From: Acinetobacter sp. TGL-Y2
GTDB lineage: Bacteria > Pseudomonadota > Gammaproteobacteria > Pseudomonadales > Moraxellaceae
Direction: 5' to 3'
NCBI RefSeq assembly: GCF_001612555.1
Contig: NZ_CP015110.1
Location: 3,100,001-3,164,000 of the forward strand
Length of the DNA stretch: 64,000 nucleotides
Notes under the pieces: generated by a model
Told to the model about the DNA's origin: nothing
The model's input: only the letters and a program-made list of their open reading frames with translations
Databases searched by the model: none
Shown here: piece by piece, positions 25,666 through 33,013 of the stretch
Layout of the letters: each line of letters opens with the position of its first letter
Position numbering within the stretch: position 1 is the stretch's first letter
Position numbers and translations under genes: made by a program

Positions 25666-25787
25666 ATAAAACGTGAACTATATCACAAAAACAACAATAA
25701 TAAGCGTGTGATAGAGGAAGAAAATAAATAGGAACTACAGCGTTAAAGAGTCTCTTTCGTGTGGGAAAGAGACTCTTTATTTTTTTT
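25666..25787 (+). ncRNA. Candidate small RNA with own promoter and terminator
   Basis: A predicted transcript of about 120 nt. It begins after the promoter at 25631-25659 and ends with a 14-bp hairpin (TAAAGAGTCTCTTT / AAAGAGACTCTTTA, 25744-25779) followed by a T-run. No ATG lies in it. An A-rich segment around 25685-25700 could bind Hfq. A GTG-started 12-codon frame (25673-25711) has three Thr and three Ile codons but no ribosome site, so a leader peptide is only a weak alternative. No gene follows on the same strand that it could attenuate. The sequence does not match an RNA family I recognise. Confidence 0.6.
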
Positions 25788-25900
25788 GATATTGATTCTT
25801 CTTAATTTTTTCTCGTCGCTCTATATGACTGCAAGCGCTATACATTCATCTTCAATTGGCAAAATATACAGCCCTATCTCAAATTGATTCGTTTAAGCAC

Positions 25901-25930
25901 AAAAAAGGCGGATCTGAATCCACCTTTTTT
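25901..25930 (-). terminator. Terminator of the pirin remnant
   Basis: A hairpin with AAAAAAGG and CCTTTTTT ends and one mismatch, placed just after the stop of the minus-strand pirin fragment. Confidence 0.65.
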
Positions 25931-25936
25931 AAACGT

Positions 25937-26118
25937 TTATTTCAATTCTTCAGCAGCGATTTGACCAAATTTGCCTTGGTTGAAATCATGAAATGCTTGA
26001 ATAATCTCTTGCTGAGTATTCATCACAAATGGACCATGCCCTTGAATCGGTTCATTCAAAGGTAAAAATTTTGCATCCTGTGTCGCTTCAAGCTGAATGG
26101 TGGCTTCACCGTTTTGGG
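25937..26118 (-). pseudogene. Pirin-family protein, C-terminal remnant
   Basis: Only about 60 residues of the pirin C-terminal cupin remain. NGEATIQLEATQDAKF is followed by PLNEPIQGHGPFVMNTQQEI and the typical end FNQGKFGQI. Normal pirins are about 230-290 residues, and the metal-binding N-terminal cupin is absent. The segment usually found between the KF and PLNEPI parts is also shortened. The reading frame continues upstream to 26191 into unrelated codons that are antisense to the LysR remnant, so the present ORF start is artificial. Confidence 0.8.
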
Positions 26119-26431
26119 AACACAAAAACAGTATTATCAATGGCATTTGCACAATATTGAACATCAAGATCAGATTGATATTCCGCCACAACCGCGGATT
26201 AAAAGCAGTGATTTATCCGGGGCGTATTATGCGGCTTTAGACGGTTTGGGCATTGCAGATTTGCCTTTTTTAACCGTGCGTGAAGACATTCAAGCGGGTC
26301 GCTTAATTCATATTTTACCGGATTGGTGCTCCAATCTAGGCACCGTACAGTTGGTCTATGCCTCGCGTAAAGGACAAGGTTTGGTGATGGAAAAACTGAT
26401 TGATCATTTGATTGAAGGCTTACGCGCTTAA
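26119..26431 (+). pseudogene. LysR-family regulator, C-terminal remnant
   Basis: About 100 residues of a LysR effector-binding domain. It starts in strand-like YYQWHLHN, then SSDLSGAYYAALDGLGIADLP, GRLIHILPDW and LVYASRKGQGLVMEKLIDHL. The N-terminal winged helix and first half of the sensor are missing. It abuts the pirin remnant head to head, which is what a deletion across a divergent LysR/pirin pair would leave. No start with a ribosome site is evident. Confidence 0.82.
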
Positions 26432-26510
26432 GTCCCAGACCAACAAGGTTATAGGATTTAAAATTTTCAACAGCGAAGAAGATTTGGTTAATCTTTTGCA
26501 GACCGAACAA

Positions 26511-26540
26511 AAAAATCCAGAATCGAAATTCTGGATTTTT
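26511..26540. terminator. Terminator downstream of ahpC
   Basis: 13-bp arms (AAAAATCCAGAAT / ATTCTGGATTTTT) with a 4-nt loop between the LysR remnant and the convergent ahpC; usable from both sides. Confidence 0.85.
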
Positions 26541-26571
26541 TTAAATCAGCTTTATACAAGAAATATCTGAC

Positions 26572-27135
26572 TTAGATTTTACCGACCAAATCAATTGAAG
26601 GCGCAAGTGTCGCTTCACCTTCTTTCCATTTTGCTGGGCAAACTTCACCTGGGTGAGCATATACATACTGCGCTGCTTTGACTTTACGTAGTAATTCAAA
26701 TGCATCGCGACCAATACCACCGGCATTGATTTCAACAATTTGGATTTTTCCTTCAGGGTCAATCACAAAGGTACCACGGTCAGCCATACCGTCAGCTTCA
26801 ATTAAAACCTCAAAGTTCTTAGCTAAAGTCCAAGTTGGGTCACCAATCATTGGGTATTGGATTTTCTTAATTTCTTCAGAAGAATCATGCCAAGCTTTGT
26901 GGGTAAAATGAGTATCGGTAGACACTGAATAAATCTCTACACCCATACTTTGAAATTCAGCATAATTATCTGCCAAGTCGCCCAATTCTGTTGGGCAAAC
27001 AAAGGTAAAATCCGCAGGATAGAAGAAAACAACTGACCATTTACCTTTGAACTGTTGCTCGGATACGTCAATGAAGTCACCATTGTGGTAAGCAGTTGCA
27101 TTGAAGGGCTTGATTTCTGTATTAATTAAACTCAT
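26572..27135 (-). CDS. ahpC: Alkyl hydroperoxide reductase peroxiredoxin AhpC
   Basis: A 187-residue typical 2-Cys peroxiredoxin. The peroxidatic cysteine C47 is in FTFVCPTEL and the resolving C166 in GEVCPAKW. It reduces H2O2, organic peroxides and peroxynitrite in the cytosol, normally recycled by AhpF. The start [19 protein letters not shown] is canonical. No ahpF or oxyR is adjacent. Confidence 0.97.
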   Translation of the reverse strand: MSLINTEIKPFNATAYHNGDFIDVSEQQFKGKWSVVFFYPADFTFVCPTELGDLADNYAEFQSMGVEIYSVSTDTHFTHKAWHDSSEEIKKIQYPMIGDPTWTLAKNFEVLIEADGMADRGTFVIDPEGKIQIVEINAGGIGRDAFELLRKVKAAQYVYAHPGEVCPAKWKEGEATLAPSIDLVGKI

Positions 27136-27346
27136 TTGATAGTCCTCTATCAGATCTTTGGGATTGCTTATCTGTGAAGCTAGAATACGAAATCATTGAG
27201 TATTGGTAAAATAGAAGTTTTTAATAAAAACTATCGGATTATTAGATTAATAAAAACGATCATAATATCACTCTTGATCTATTGCGCCTGTTTTACTTTT
27301 TAGCTGCTAGAGACATCCTCTGCCTACCCATCATTTCAGACATAAA

Positions 27347-27374
27347 AAAACCCTCTGCTGATGCAAAGGGTTTG
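27347..27374 (-). terminator. Terminator of ssb
   Basis: On the minus strand AAACCCT and AGGGTTT arms around a 12-nt loop, followed by a T-run, about 45 bp past the ssb stop. Confidence 0.75.
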
Positions 27375-27418
27375 ATTCGGACGATGATCTGCCCTTTTAA
27401 TTCATCTGCGAATTTGGC

Positions 27419-28006
27419 TTAGAACGGTAAGTCATCATCTAAATCAGCAGGTGCATTTGCCATTGGTTTGGCAGGTTGTTGCTGTGGTTTAGGAGACTGG
27501 AAACCTTGGTTCACGTTGTTACCATAATTACCTTGTGGTGCAGCCGCTGGTGCATTGTTATAGCCGCCTTGCTGTGCCCCATAACCGCCCGCCGCTGGCT
27601 GAGCATTTGTATTGTTGTTAAAACGCGGTTGGTTATAACCGCTATCGCCGCTACCTTCAGTTTGCTGACGATTGTTTGAATCTAACATTTGCATTTGTTC
27701 GCCACGGATTTCAGTGGTGTAACGCTCTTGACCGCTTTGGTCTGTCCACTGACGTGTACGCAGTGAACCTTCAATATATACTTTAGATCCTTTACGCAAA
27801 TATTGCTGTGCAATTTCACCTAAACGGTTATGCAATACAATACGGTGCCATTCAGTTTGCTCTTTACGCTCACCTGAACTTTTATCAGTCCAAGATTCAC
27901 TGGTGGCAATTGAAAACTGTGTCAATGAACCGCCATTTTGAAAGGTTTTTGTTTCAGGGTCTTTACCCAGAGTACCAACTAAGATTACTTTATTTACGCC
28001 GCGCAT
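27419..28006 (-). CDS. ssb: Single-stranded DNA-binding protein
   Basis: A 195-residue SSB. The OB-fold covers about 1-112 ([53 protein letters not shown]). A Gly/Asn/Gln/Pro-rich disordered linker follows. The acidic tip DLDDDLPF recruits replication and repair partners. It lies 51 bp downstream of an MFS gene on the same strand; the uvrA-MFS-ssb vicinity is familiar for Acinetobacter, though here other genes lie between. Confidence 0.97.
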   Translation of the reverse strand: MRGVNKVILVGTLGKDPETKTFQNGGSLTQFSIATSESWTDKSSGERKEQTEWHRIVLHNRLGEIAQQYLRKGSKVYIEGSLRTRQWTDQSGQERYTTEIRGEQMQMLDSNNRQQTEGSGDSGYNQPRFNNNTNAQPAAGGYGAQQGGYNNAPAAAPQGNYGNNVNQGFQSPKPQQQPAKPMANAPADLDDDLPF

Positions 28007-28057
28007 TTGCTGTTATCTTCCTATTCGATTCTATGTTTTACTTTATAAGAGTTATGC

Positions 28058-29422
28058 TCAAATGGCTACCTCTTTACCCAACAAGTGCGTTAAATGTTGT
28101 CGCGCAGTATCATCTATTTGCTGCTTATCGACCTTAACGAATGCCACTTGCTGATCGGGCATGACCACAACTTCTTCAATACCACGAATTGCTAATAATT
28201 GAGAAGTCCATTCATCTGTTTGTTTACCCTCGGGCAAACGCCAAATCATTGAGGATAAATAACGCGGTTGGGTCAGTCCAAAACTCAGCACTAACCACAA
28301 CAGCGCAATGACCAACAAAATACCCCAGCCCAATGACGTGTTGTTTAACATCAGCAACTGACCGCCCAAAATCCCCCCACAAAAGGCACCCAAGAACTGC
28401 CCTGTTGCATTCACGCCCATAGCAGTGGCTTTCGATTGAATCGGTGCAGATTTTGACAGCCATGAAGGCAATAAGGCTTCCATTACATTAAAAGCAATGA
28501 AGAACAGCCCCAGCCCCAGCAGCAGAATATATTTTGATTCATAGCCAAAAATCATCACGGCTAAACCCGCAATAATGCCGCCAATCGCGGTTAAGAAAAT
28601 GCCGCGCATTTTGCGATATTTTTCAGCCAAAATAATACTGGGGAAAGCAAAAAACAAGCTAATCACCAGCAGCGGTAAATAGACAATACCGTGCTTAGAC
28701 AACGGAATATCAGCAAAGTCGATCAGTTGTGATGGCACATACACAAACATCGCGGTCAACAATAAATGTAGGGCAAATACAGAGACATGCAGACGGTTGA
28801 GATCGCCCATTTTCAGTACTTGTTTCAGCTGATTGAAATAGCCTTGCTTATAGTTTTTATGGTGACGTGTGGTCTTGGGCACCATAAATACCATCAATAT
28901 CGCCAAAAGACCCATTAAGGTGGTGACCCAAAACAATCCAGAGATTCCGACCCATGTGGTCAGCCACGGCCCTAAACTAAATGCCACCATGAACGACACA
29001 CCAATACTCATCCCCATAATGGCCATGGCTTTGGTACGCTCTTCTTCACGGGTAACATCTGCAAGCAGTGCCATCACTACAGCAGAGACCGCACCTGCAC
29101 CTGCGATGGCACGTCCGATAATCACGCCATAAATGGTTTCAGACATGGCAGCAATGGCACCGCCCAAAGCAAACAGCAACAAACCAAATACAATTAAAGG
29201 TTTACGGTTGAAGCGATCTGCCAATAAGCTAAATGGAATTTGTAATAACGCTTGGCTTAAACCATAGACACCGACCGCCAAACCAATCAATGCGGGTGTT
29301 GCATGTTGATATGACTGCCCCACAACCGCAAACACGGGGATGATCATGAACAAACCCAACATCCGTAGTGCAAAGATGCTGCTTAACGCAAAAGTTGAGC
29401 GACGCTCCAAGGCATTCATCAT
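28058..29422 (-). CDS. MFS transporter, YajR-like with C-terminal ferredoxin-fold domain
   Basis: A 454-residue major facilitator with 12 predicted helices. The motif A loop is LLADRFNRKPLIVFG after helix 2, and motif C-like glycines sit in helix 5 (GVSFMVAFSLGPWL). After the last helix a ~65-residue soluble tail (EWTSQLLAIRGIEEVVVMPDQQVAFVKVD) looks like the YAM domain of E. coli YajR. The substrate is unknown; a drug:proton antiporter is the usual annotation. Two adjacent ATG codons start the gene. Confidence 0.87.
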   Translation of the reverse strand: MMNALERRSTFALSSIFALRMLGLFMIIPVFAVVGQSYQHATPALIGLAVGVYGLSQALLQIPFSLLADRFNRKPLIVFGLLLFALGGAIAAMSETIYGVIIGRAIAGAGAVSAVVMALLADVTREEERTKAMAIMGMSIGVSFMVAFSLGPWLTTWVGISGLFWVTTLMGLLAILMVFMVPKTTRHHKNYKQGYFNQLKQVLKMGDLNRLHVSVFALHLLLTAMFVYVPSQLIDFADIPLSKHGIVYLPLLVISLFFAFPSIILAEKYRKMRGIFLTAIGGIIAGLAVMIFGYESKYILLLGLGLFFIAFNVMEALLPSWLSKSAPIQSKATAMGVNATGQFLGAFCGGILGGQLLMLNNTSLGWGILLVIALLWLVLSFGLTQPRYLSSMIWRLPEGKQTDEWTSQLLAIRGIEEVVVMPDQQVAFVKVDKQQIDDTARQHLTHLLGKEVAI

Positions 29423-29526
29423 ATCTGGCTAAAACTCATTAATCTTGGCGAAGATTATAGGACATTTGACGCTATTCTCAGCATCTATTTTATTTGAATT
29501 AAAGATGGTCATAATCTGAAAATAAA

Positions 29527-29550
29527 AAAGCGTAACCGAAGTTACGCTTT
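29527..29550 (-). terminator. Terminator downstream of the DUF475 gene
   Basis: 10-bp arms (AAAGCGTAAC / GTTACGCTTT), tetraloop CGAA, T-run on the minus-strand side. Confidence 0.85.
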
Positions 29551-29571
29551 AAATCTGCTAAAAATGAAAAT

Positions 29572-30651
29572 TTAAGCGGCTTGTCGTTTCTTGTACTGAA
29601 TGGATGCAATGATTGCCCAAACAATGAAGGCAACACCAATTAAACCAGTTACAACTTCAGGAACATGTAAGCCTGTACCACTAGCAATCATAATGAATGC
29701 AAGCGCACCAATGGCATAATGCGCACCGTGTTCAAGGTAGATGTAAGCATCCAATGTGCCCTTTTCAACCAAGTAAATGGTAATCGAACGAACGAAGATT
29801 GCACCAATGGCAAGACCCAGCATAATCACGACCACATCTGACGTAATCGCAAATGCGCCAATCACGCCGTCAAAACTGAACGATGCATCAAGCACTTCAA
29901 GGTACAAGAAACCACCAATACCTGCTTTAACGACACCGGCTGGAACGCCATTGCTGTCATGACTGACTGCATCACCATTTTCATCCACTTCAGGTTCACC
30001 GCCCAACAAGTGGCTCAGTACTTGAACACCAATGTAAATCACGATGCCCCAAATACCTGCCATGGTCACCACCAGACGTTTTGCTTCGTCTACGTTGGCT
30101 GCCATGATTAAAAGTGCCACCAATGCGATAAATACAGAAAGCGCAGGAACGCTTGCCAAATTGGCTAAACGACGTTCAATGAACTTGAACCAGTGCGTGT
30201 CTTTACCCTCATCTAAGAAGAAGTTCAAGAACACCATCAGGAGGAATGCGCCACCAAAAGCTGCAATTTCAGGATGGTGATTCATTAAACGTGCTGAGTA
30301 TTCTTTTGGATCATTCAGTGCCAATTGAATCACTTCAACAAAGCCCATGTCTGCAGTCACAGCAACAATCACGATTGGGAAAATCAAGCGCATACCGAAT
30401 ACGGCAACCACGATCCCAACGGTCAAGAACAGCATTTTCCAGAAGTGATCCCAATGACGTAATACGGACGCATTGACCACAGCATTGTCAAAAGACAATG
30501 AAATTTCCATTACAGCAAGAATGGCAGTAATCGTCAGTACAGTGAACATGGTCTTTAAACCGGCATCTGGCCCGTGGGAATAACCCCAGTATGCAGATAA
30601 ACCAAGACACACGATCGTAAAGACGATTGAGAAACCAAAATGTTTCCACAT
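29572..30651 (-). CDS. DUF475 / TerC-like integral membrane protein
   Basis: A 359-residue polytopic protein with about nine helices. It has the two acidic membrane motifs shared with TerC proteins: EISLSFDNAVVNAS (about 51-64) and LDASFSFDGVIGAFA in the second half. TerC/DUF475 proteins are implicated in metal (Mn) efflux or tellurite-related phenotypes; the exact role here is not shown. The start at 30651 (MWKHFGFS) follows GAAGG; an ATG seven codons upstream is less likely. Divergent from tenA. Confidence 0.88.
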   Translation of the reverse strand: MWKHFGFSIVFTIVCLGLSAYWGYSHGPDAGLKTMFTVLTITAILAVMEISLSFDNAVVNASVLRHWDHFWKMLFLTVGIVVAVFGMRLIFPIVIVAVTADMGFVEVIQLALNDPKEYSARLMNHHPEIAAFGGAFLLMVFLNFFLDEGKDTHWFKFIERRLANLASVPALSVFIALVALLIMAANVDEAKRLVVTMAGIWGIVIYIGVQVLSHLLGGEPEVDENGDAVSHDSNGVPAGVVKAGIGGFLYLEVLDASFSFDGVIGAFAITSDVVVIMLGLAIGAIFVRSITIYLVEKGTLDAYIYLEHGAHYAIGALAFIMIASGTGLHVPEVVTGLIGVAFIVWAIIASIQYKKRQAA

Positions 30652-30672
30652 GATAATTCGACCTTCAATCAT

Positions 30673-30978
30673 TAAAAATAAAAACGGTAAAATCTATACA
30701 GAACAAAAATTGACTATTATTGTGCAACCAAACTGGATTTGGTCTGTACTTTTTGCTTTGTGTAATTTCTACCTTTGAGTGATCAATCCTCCTTCAAACG
30801 GATCGATCAAATTTGAATCCGACAATTATGACTGTTTTTAATGATTAATCCAAAGTACTTCGTATGATTTTTTTGAATGCCGCATTCCCTGACGAATCTG
30901 TTACATCTGACAGGCTGTCTTGTGTAGGACACACTTGTTATAGTCACTTTAGTCACTTCAATCTTTGACCTCAATAAA
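30673..30978. other. Divergent promoter region between the DUF475 gene and tenA
   Basis: About 300 bp without a gene. I looked for a TPP riboswitch ahead of tenA and found none of its conserved core (CUGAGA, ACCUGAU). Only weak promoter-like hexamers are seen. Confidence 0.5.
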
Positions 30979-30990
30979 ATGGATGGAACT

Positions 30991-31659
30991 ATGTGTTTTT
31001 CCCGCGATGTCTGGCAGCGCAATCAAGCCCTGTATCAAAAAACCTTAGCGCTCCCCTTCAATCAAGAACTGGCTTTGGGTACGCTGAGCCAAGACATTTT
31101 CCGTCATTATGTCATTCAAGATGCCCATTATTTATTGGCATATGGGCGCGCGCTTGCGGTCTGCGGTGCTAAAGCCTTTGATGCTGAAGCGGTGATTCAA
31201 TTTACCCAAGGCGCACGTGAAGCCATTATTATTGAACGTAGCCTGCATGATGGTTTTATGCAGGCGTTCGGTATAACCAAAACCGACTTTGAAAATACCC
31301 CTTTGACAGCAGCATGTCATCATTACACCTCATTTTTAACCGCGACAGCGTGGTCTGAAAGTTATCCCGTGGTACTGGCATCCTTGTTGCCTTGTTACTG
31401 GATTTATGCAGAAGTGGGTAAAGATATTGTGCGTCAGGCAGTCAAAGATAATCCTTATCAAGCGTGGATTGATACGTATGCAGGTGAGCATTTCAATGAA
31501 GAAGTGCGTAAAGTGCTCGCGATTACGGATGCTGTTGCAGCACAATCTGATGCGGCAACGGTCGAAAAAATGCATTTAGCGTATACCAAAGCTGCAGAGC
31601 TTGAATATTTATTTTGGGACAGTGCTTATCACCAAAGACAATGGTTCAGCCTCGATTAA
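30991..31659 (+). CDS. tenA: Aminopyrimidine aminohydrolase / thiaminase II TenA
   Basis: With the start at 30991 (MCFSRDVWQ) the 222-residue protein reproduces the numbering of Bacillus TenA: D44, Y47, Y112, nucleophile C135, Y139, Y163 and E205 all fall on the expected residues. The upstream ATG at 30979 would shift them by four. It hydrolyses aminopyrimidine products of thiamine breakdown to HMP for salvage in the cytosol. No other thiamine gene is adjacent and no TPP riboswitch is seen. GGA precedes the ATG by about 5 bp. Confidence 0.95.
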   Translation: MCFSRDVWQRNQALYQKTLALPFNQELALGTLSQDIFRHYVIQDAHYLLAYGRALAVCGAKAFDAEAVIQFTQGAREAIIIERSLHDGFMQAFGITKTDFENTPLTAACHHYTSFLTATAWSESYPVVLASLLPCYWIYAEVGKDIVRQAVKDNPYQAWIDTYAGEHFNEEVRKVLAITDAVAAQSDAATVEKMHLAYTKAAELEYLFWDSAYHQRQWFSLD

Positions 31660-31826
31660 TCACTTCATTGTTTAGGCATTCGTCTTGACGCTGAGCCAAC
31701 GCAGATTGCGGTTTTGTCAGGACGAATTTAGTCACAGATATGCGCCTACGCTCATCATTTCAATTCAATTCCGTTCAAATCGAAAGTAATTTAGAGTAGA
31801 CAGCATGGATAAAATCACGCACAATA

Positions 31827-31845
31827 AATGATAACAATTATCATT
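31827..31845 (+). promoter_or_regulatory. Fur box
   Basis: An AATGATAA / TTATCATT dyad around CAA. The 15-bp core TGATAACAATTATCA matches the 7-1-7 Fur consensus (TGATAATnATTATCA) at all but one position. It ends about 41 bp before the start of the downstream gene, where a promoter would be. Confidence 0.8.
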
Positions 31846-31886
31846 ATCTAATAACTAGATTTTATCATTCAATTGTGAGGTTTCTC

Positions 31887-32282
31887 ATGCAACAACATAC
31901 TTTAGGTACAGAAGCGATTCGTGCTTATTTTACTGTGCAATGCTGTTGGCTTAACAATGAAGAAATTTACTTAGAAAAAGGCTGTCTACATTGTGGTTCA
32001 GCGGCAACCTATTTGCTGTATTTTACCCACGCGCATATTCAAAAATTAATGCTGGATTTTATTGCCAAATATCCTTGTCTGACTTCACCAAATGTTGATT
32101 TTTTTAATGTGCCTGATTTTGAGCATAACTATAACGCGTTCTTACAAGTGCTCGAAAAAGAAGTCAATTTCTATGCACGCAAGCATCATGATATTCCCTG
32201 CCACTTGCGTTTTGAACAAGTGGAATCTATATTCGAGCGCTCTTATTCATACGCTTGCGTATCCATACAAAATAACCGATGA
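31887..32282 (+). CDS. Hypothetical cytosolic protein, predicted iron-regulated
   Basis: A 131-residue protein with the ATG at 31887; an in-frame upstream start at 31875 is possible. No signal peptide or membrane helix is seen. It has several cysteines: CC near residue 19, a CLHC pair near 37-40, and single Cys further on. The CLHCG pair resembles a metal or iron-sulfur ligand pair but is not a known motif. A strong Fur box lies just upstream, so expression under iron limitation is inferred. I do not recognise the family. Confidence 0.72.
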   Translation: MQQHTLGTEAIRAYFTVQCCWLNNEEIYLEKGCLHCGSAATYLLYFTHAHIQKLMLDFIAKYPCLTSPNVDFFNVPDFEHNYNAFLQVLEKEVNFYARKHHDIPCHLRFEQVESIFERSYSYACVSIQNNR

Positions 32283-32307
32283 GCCCTCACTTGAGCGCTC
32301 ATTTTTT
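32280..32307 (+). terminator. Short terminator after the Fur-box gene
   Basis: TGAGC/GCTCA arms followed by six T, overlapping the stop codon. The stem is short, so support is moderate. Confidence 0.5.
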
Positions 32308-32323
32308 ATCGCCATATTTGCTC

Positions 32324-32680
32324 TCAAAAAAAGTGAATAACAACCAAAGCAATTACTGCGGGTAAAGCTTGAATATATAATATTTTCCGACTGGCTGTGA
32401 TGGCACCATACACACCTGCAATCACCACACAGCCCAAAAAGAAACTTGCCAATTGCAGTGAAAAAGGTGCAGCAGCATAGACTGACCAAAGTAGACCCGC
32501 AGCTAAAAAGCCATTATATAACCCCTGATTTTGAGCCAGAACTTTGGTTAATTTGGCTTTTTCAAGATTATTACCAAAGGCTTTCATCCCTATGGGCTTA
32601 TCCCAAAGGAACATTTCTAAAATGAGAAAATAAATATGTAATAGTGCAATAATGACAATGAGTGTTTTCCCAATCAACAT
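32324..32680 (-). CDS. DUF1304 small membrane protein
   Basis: A 118-residue protein with four hydrophobic helices. The DUF1304 pattern is clear: HIYFLILEMFLWDKP in helix 1, then AKLTKVLAQNQGLYNGFLAAGL and a final helix (QALPAVIALVVIHF). Family members are small inner-membrane proteins of unknown function. It is convergent with the Fur-box gene and divergent from uvrA. Confidence 0.85.
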   Translation of the reverse strand: MLIGKTLIVIIALLHIYFLILEMFLWDKPIGMKAFGNNLEKAKLTKVLAQNQGLYNGFLAAGLLWSVYAAAPFSLQLASFFLGCVVIAGVYGAITASRKILYIQALPAVIALVVIHFF

Positions 32681-33013
32681 AATGGTTGTCCTTTCTAGTT
32701 TTGATTTTGTTGTGATTTTAATGGATGCTTAAAACTAAAATGTTTTAGACAAGATCGCAATCATTTTTTCACGATTCACCCGATGCCTAAACACTAAAGG
32801 TACCTCACCATAGCATTAAAATTAATCTTTCATACTCACATTCCATTCACAAAAAACCTGTTTGCGACTCGTGATAAAGCCCTTTAAAGTGATTGAGTAG
32901 AAATATCGACTACCCCGACATAAAATGTCGCTAAAAAATGATTACATCGCACTTGAACAGAATTAAAACGCTATCATATATAACTTTCAATTTGCTTAAC
33001 ACCGAGATGTTTT
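32681..33013. promoter_or_regulatory. uvrA upstream region
   Basis: A 333-bp AT-rich spacer. A perfect short dyad, CGACAT-AAA-ATGTCG, lies at 32916-32930, about 85 bp before uvrA. It could be a protein site but does not resemble a UmuDAb or LexA operator. No gene is seen. Confidence 0.4.

Noticed and set aside
30780..30990. TPP riboswitch upstream of tenA
   Set aside because: Conserved thi-box segments are not present.
32916..32930. SOS-type operator ahead of uvrA
   Set aside because: The short dyad does not match UmuDAb or LexA site patterns; left as an unexplained dyad.
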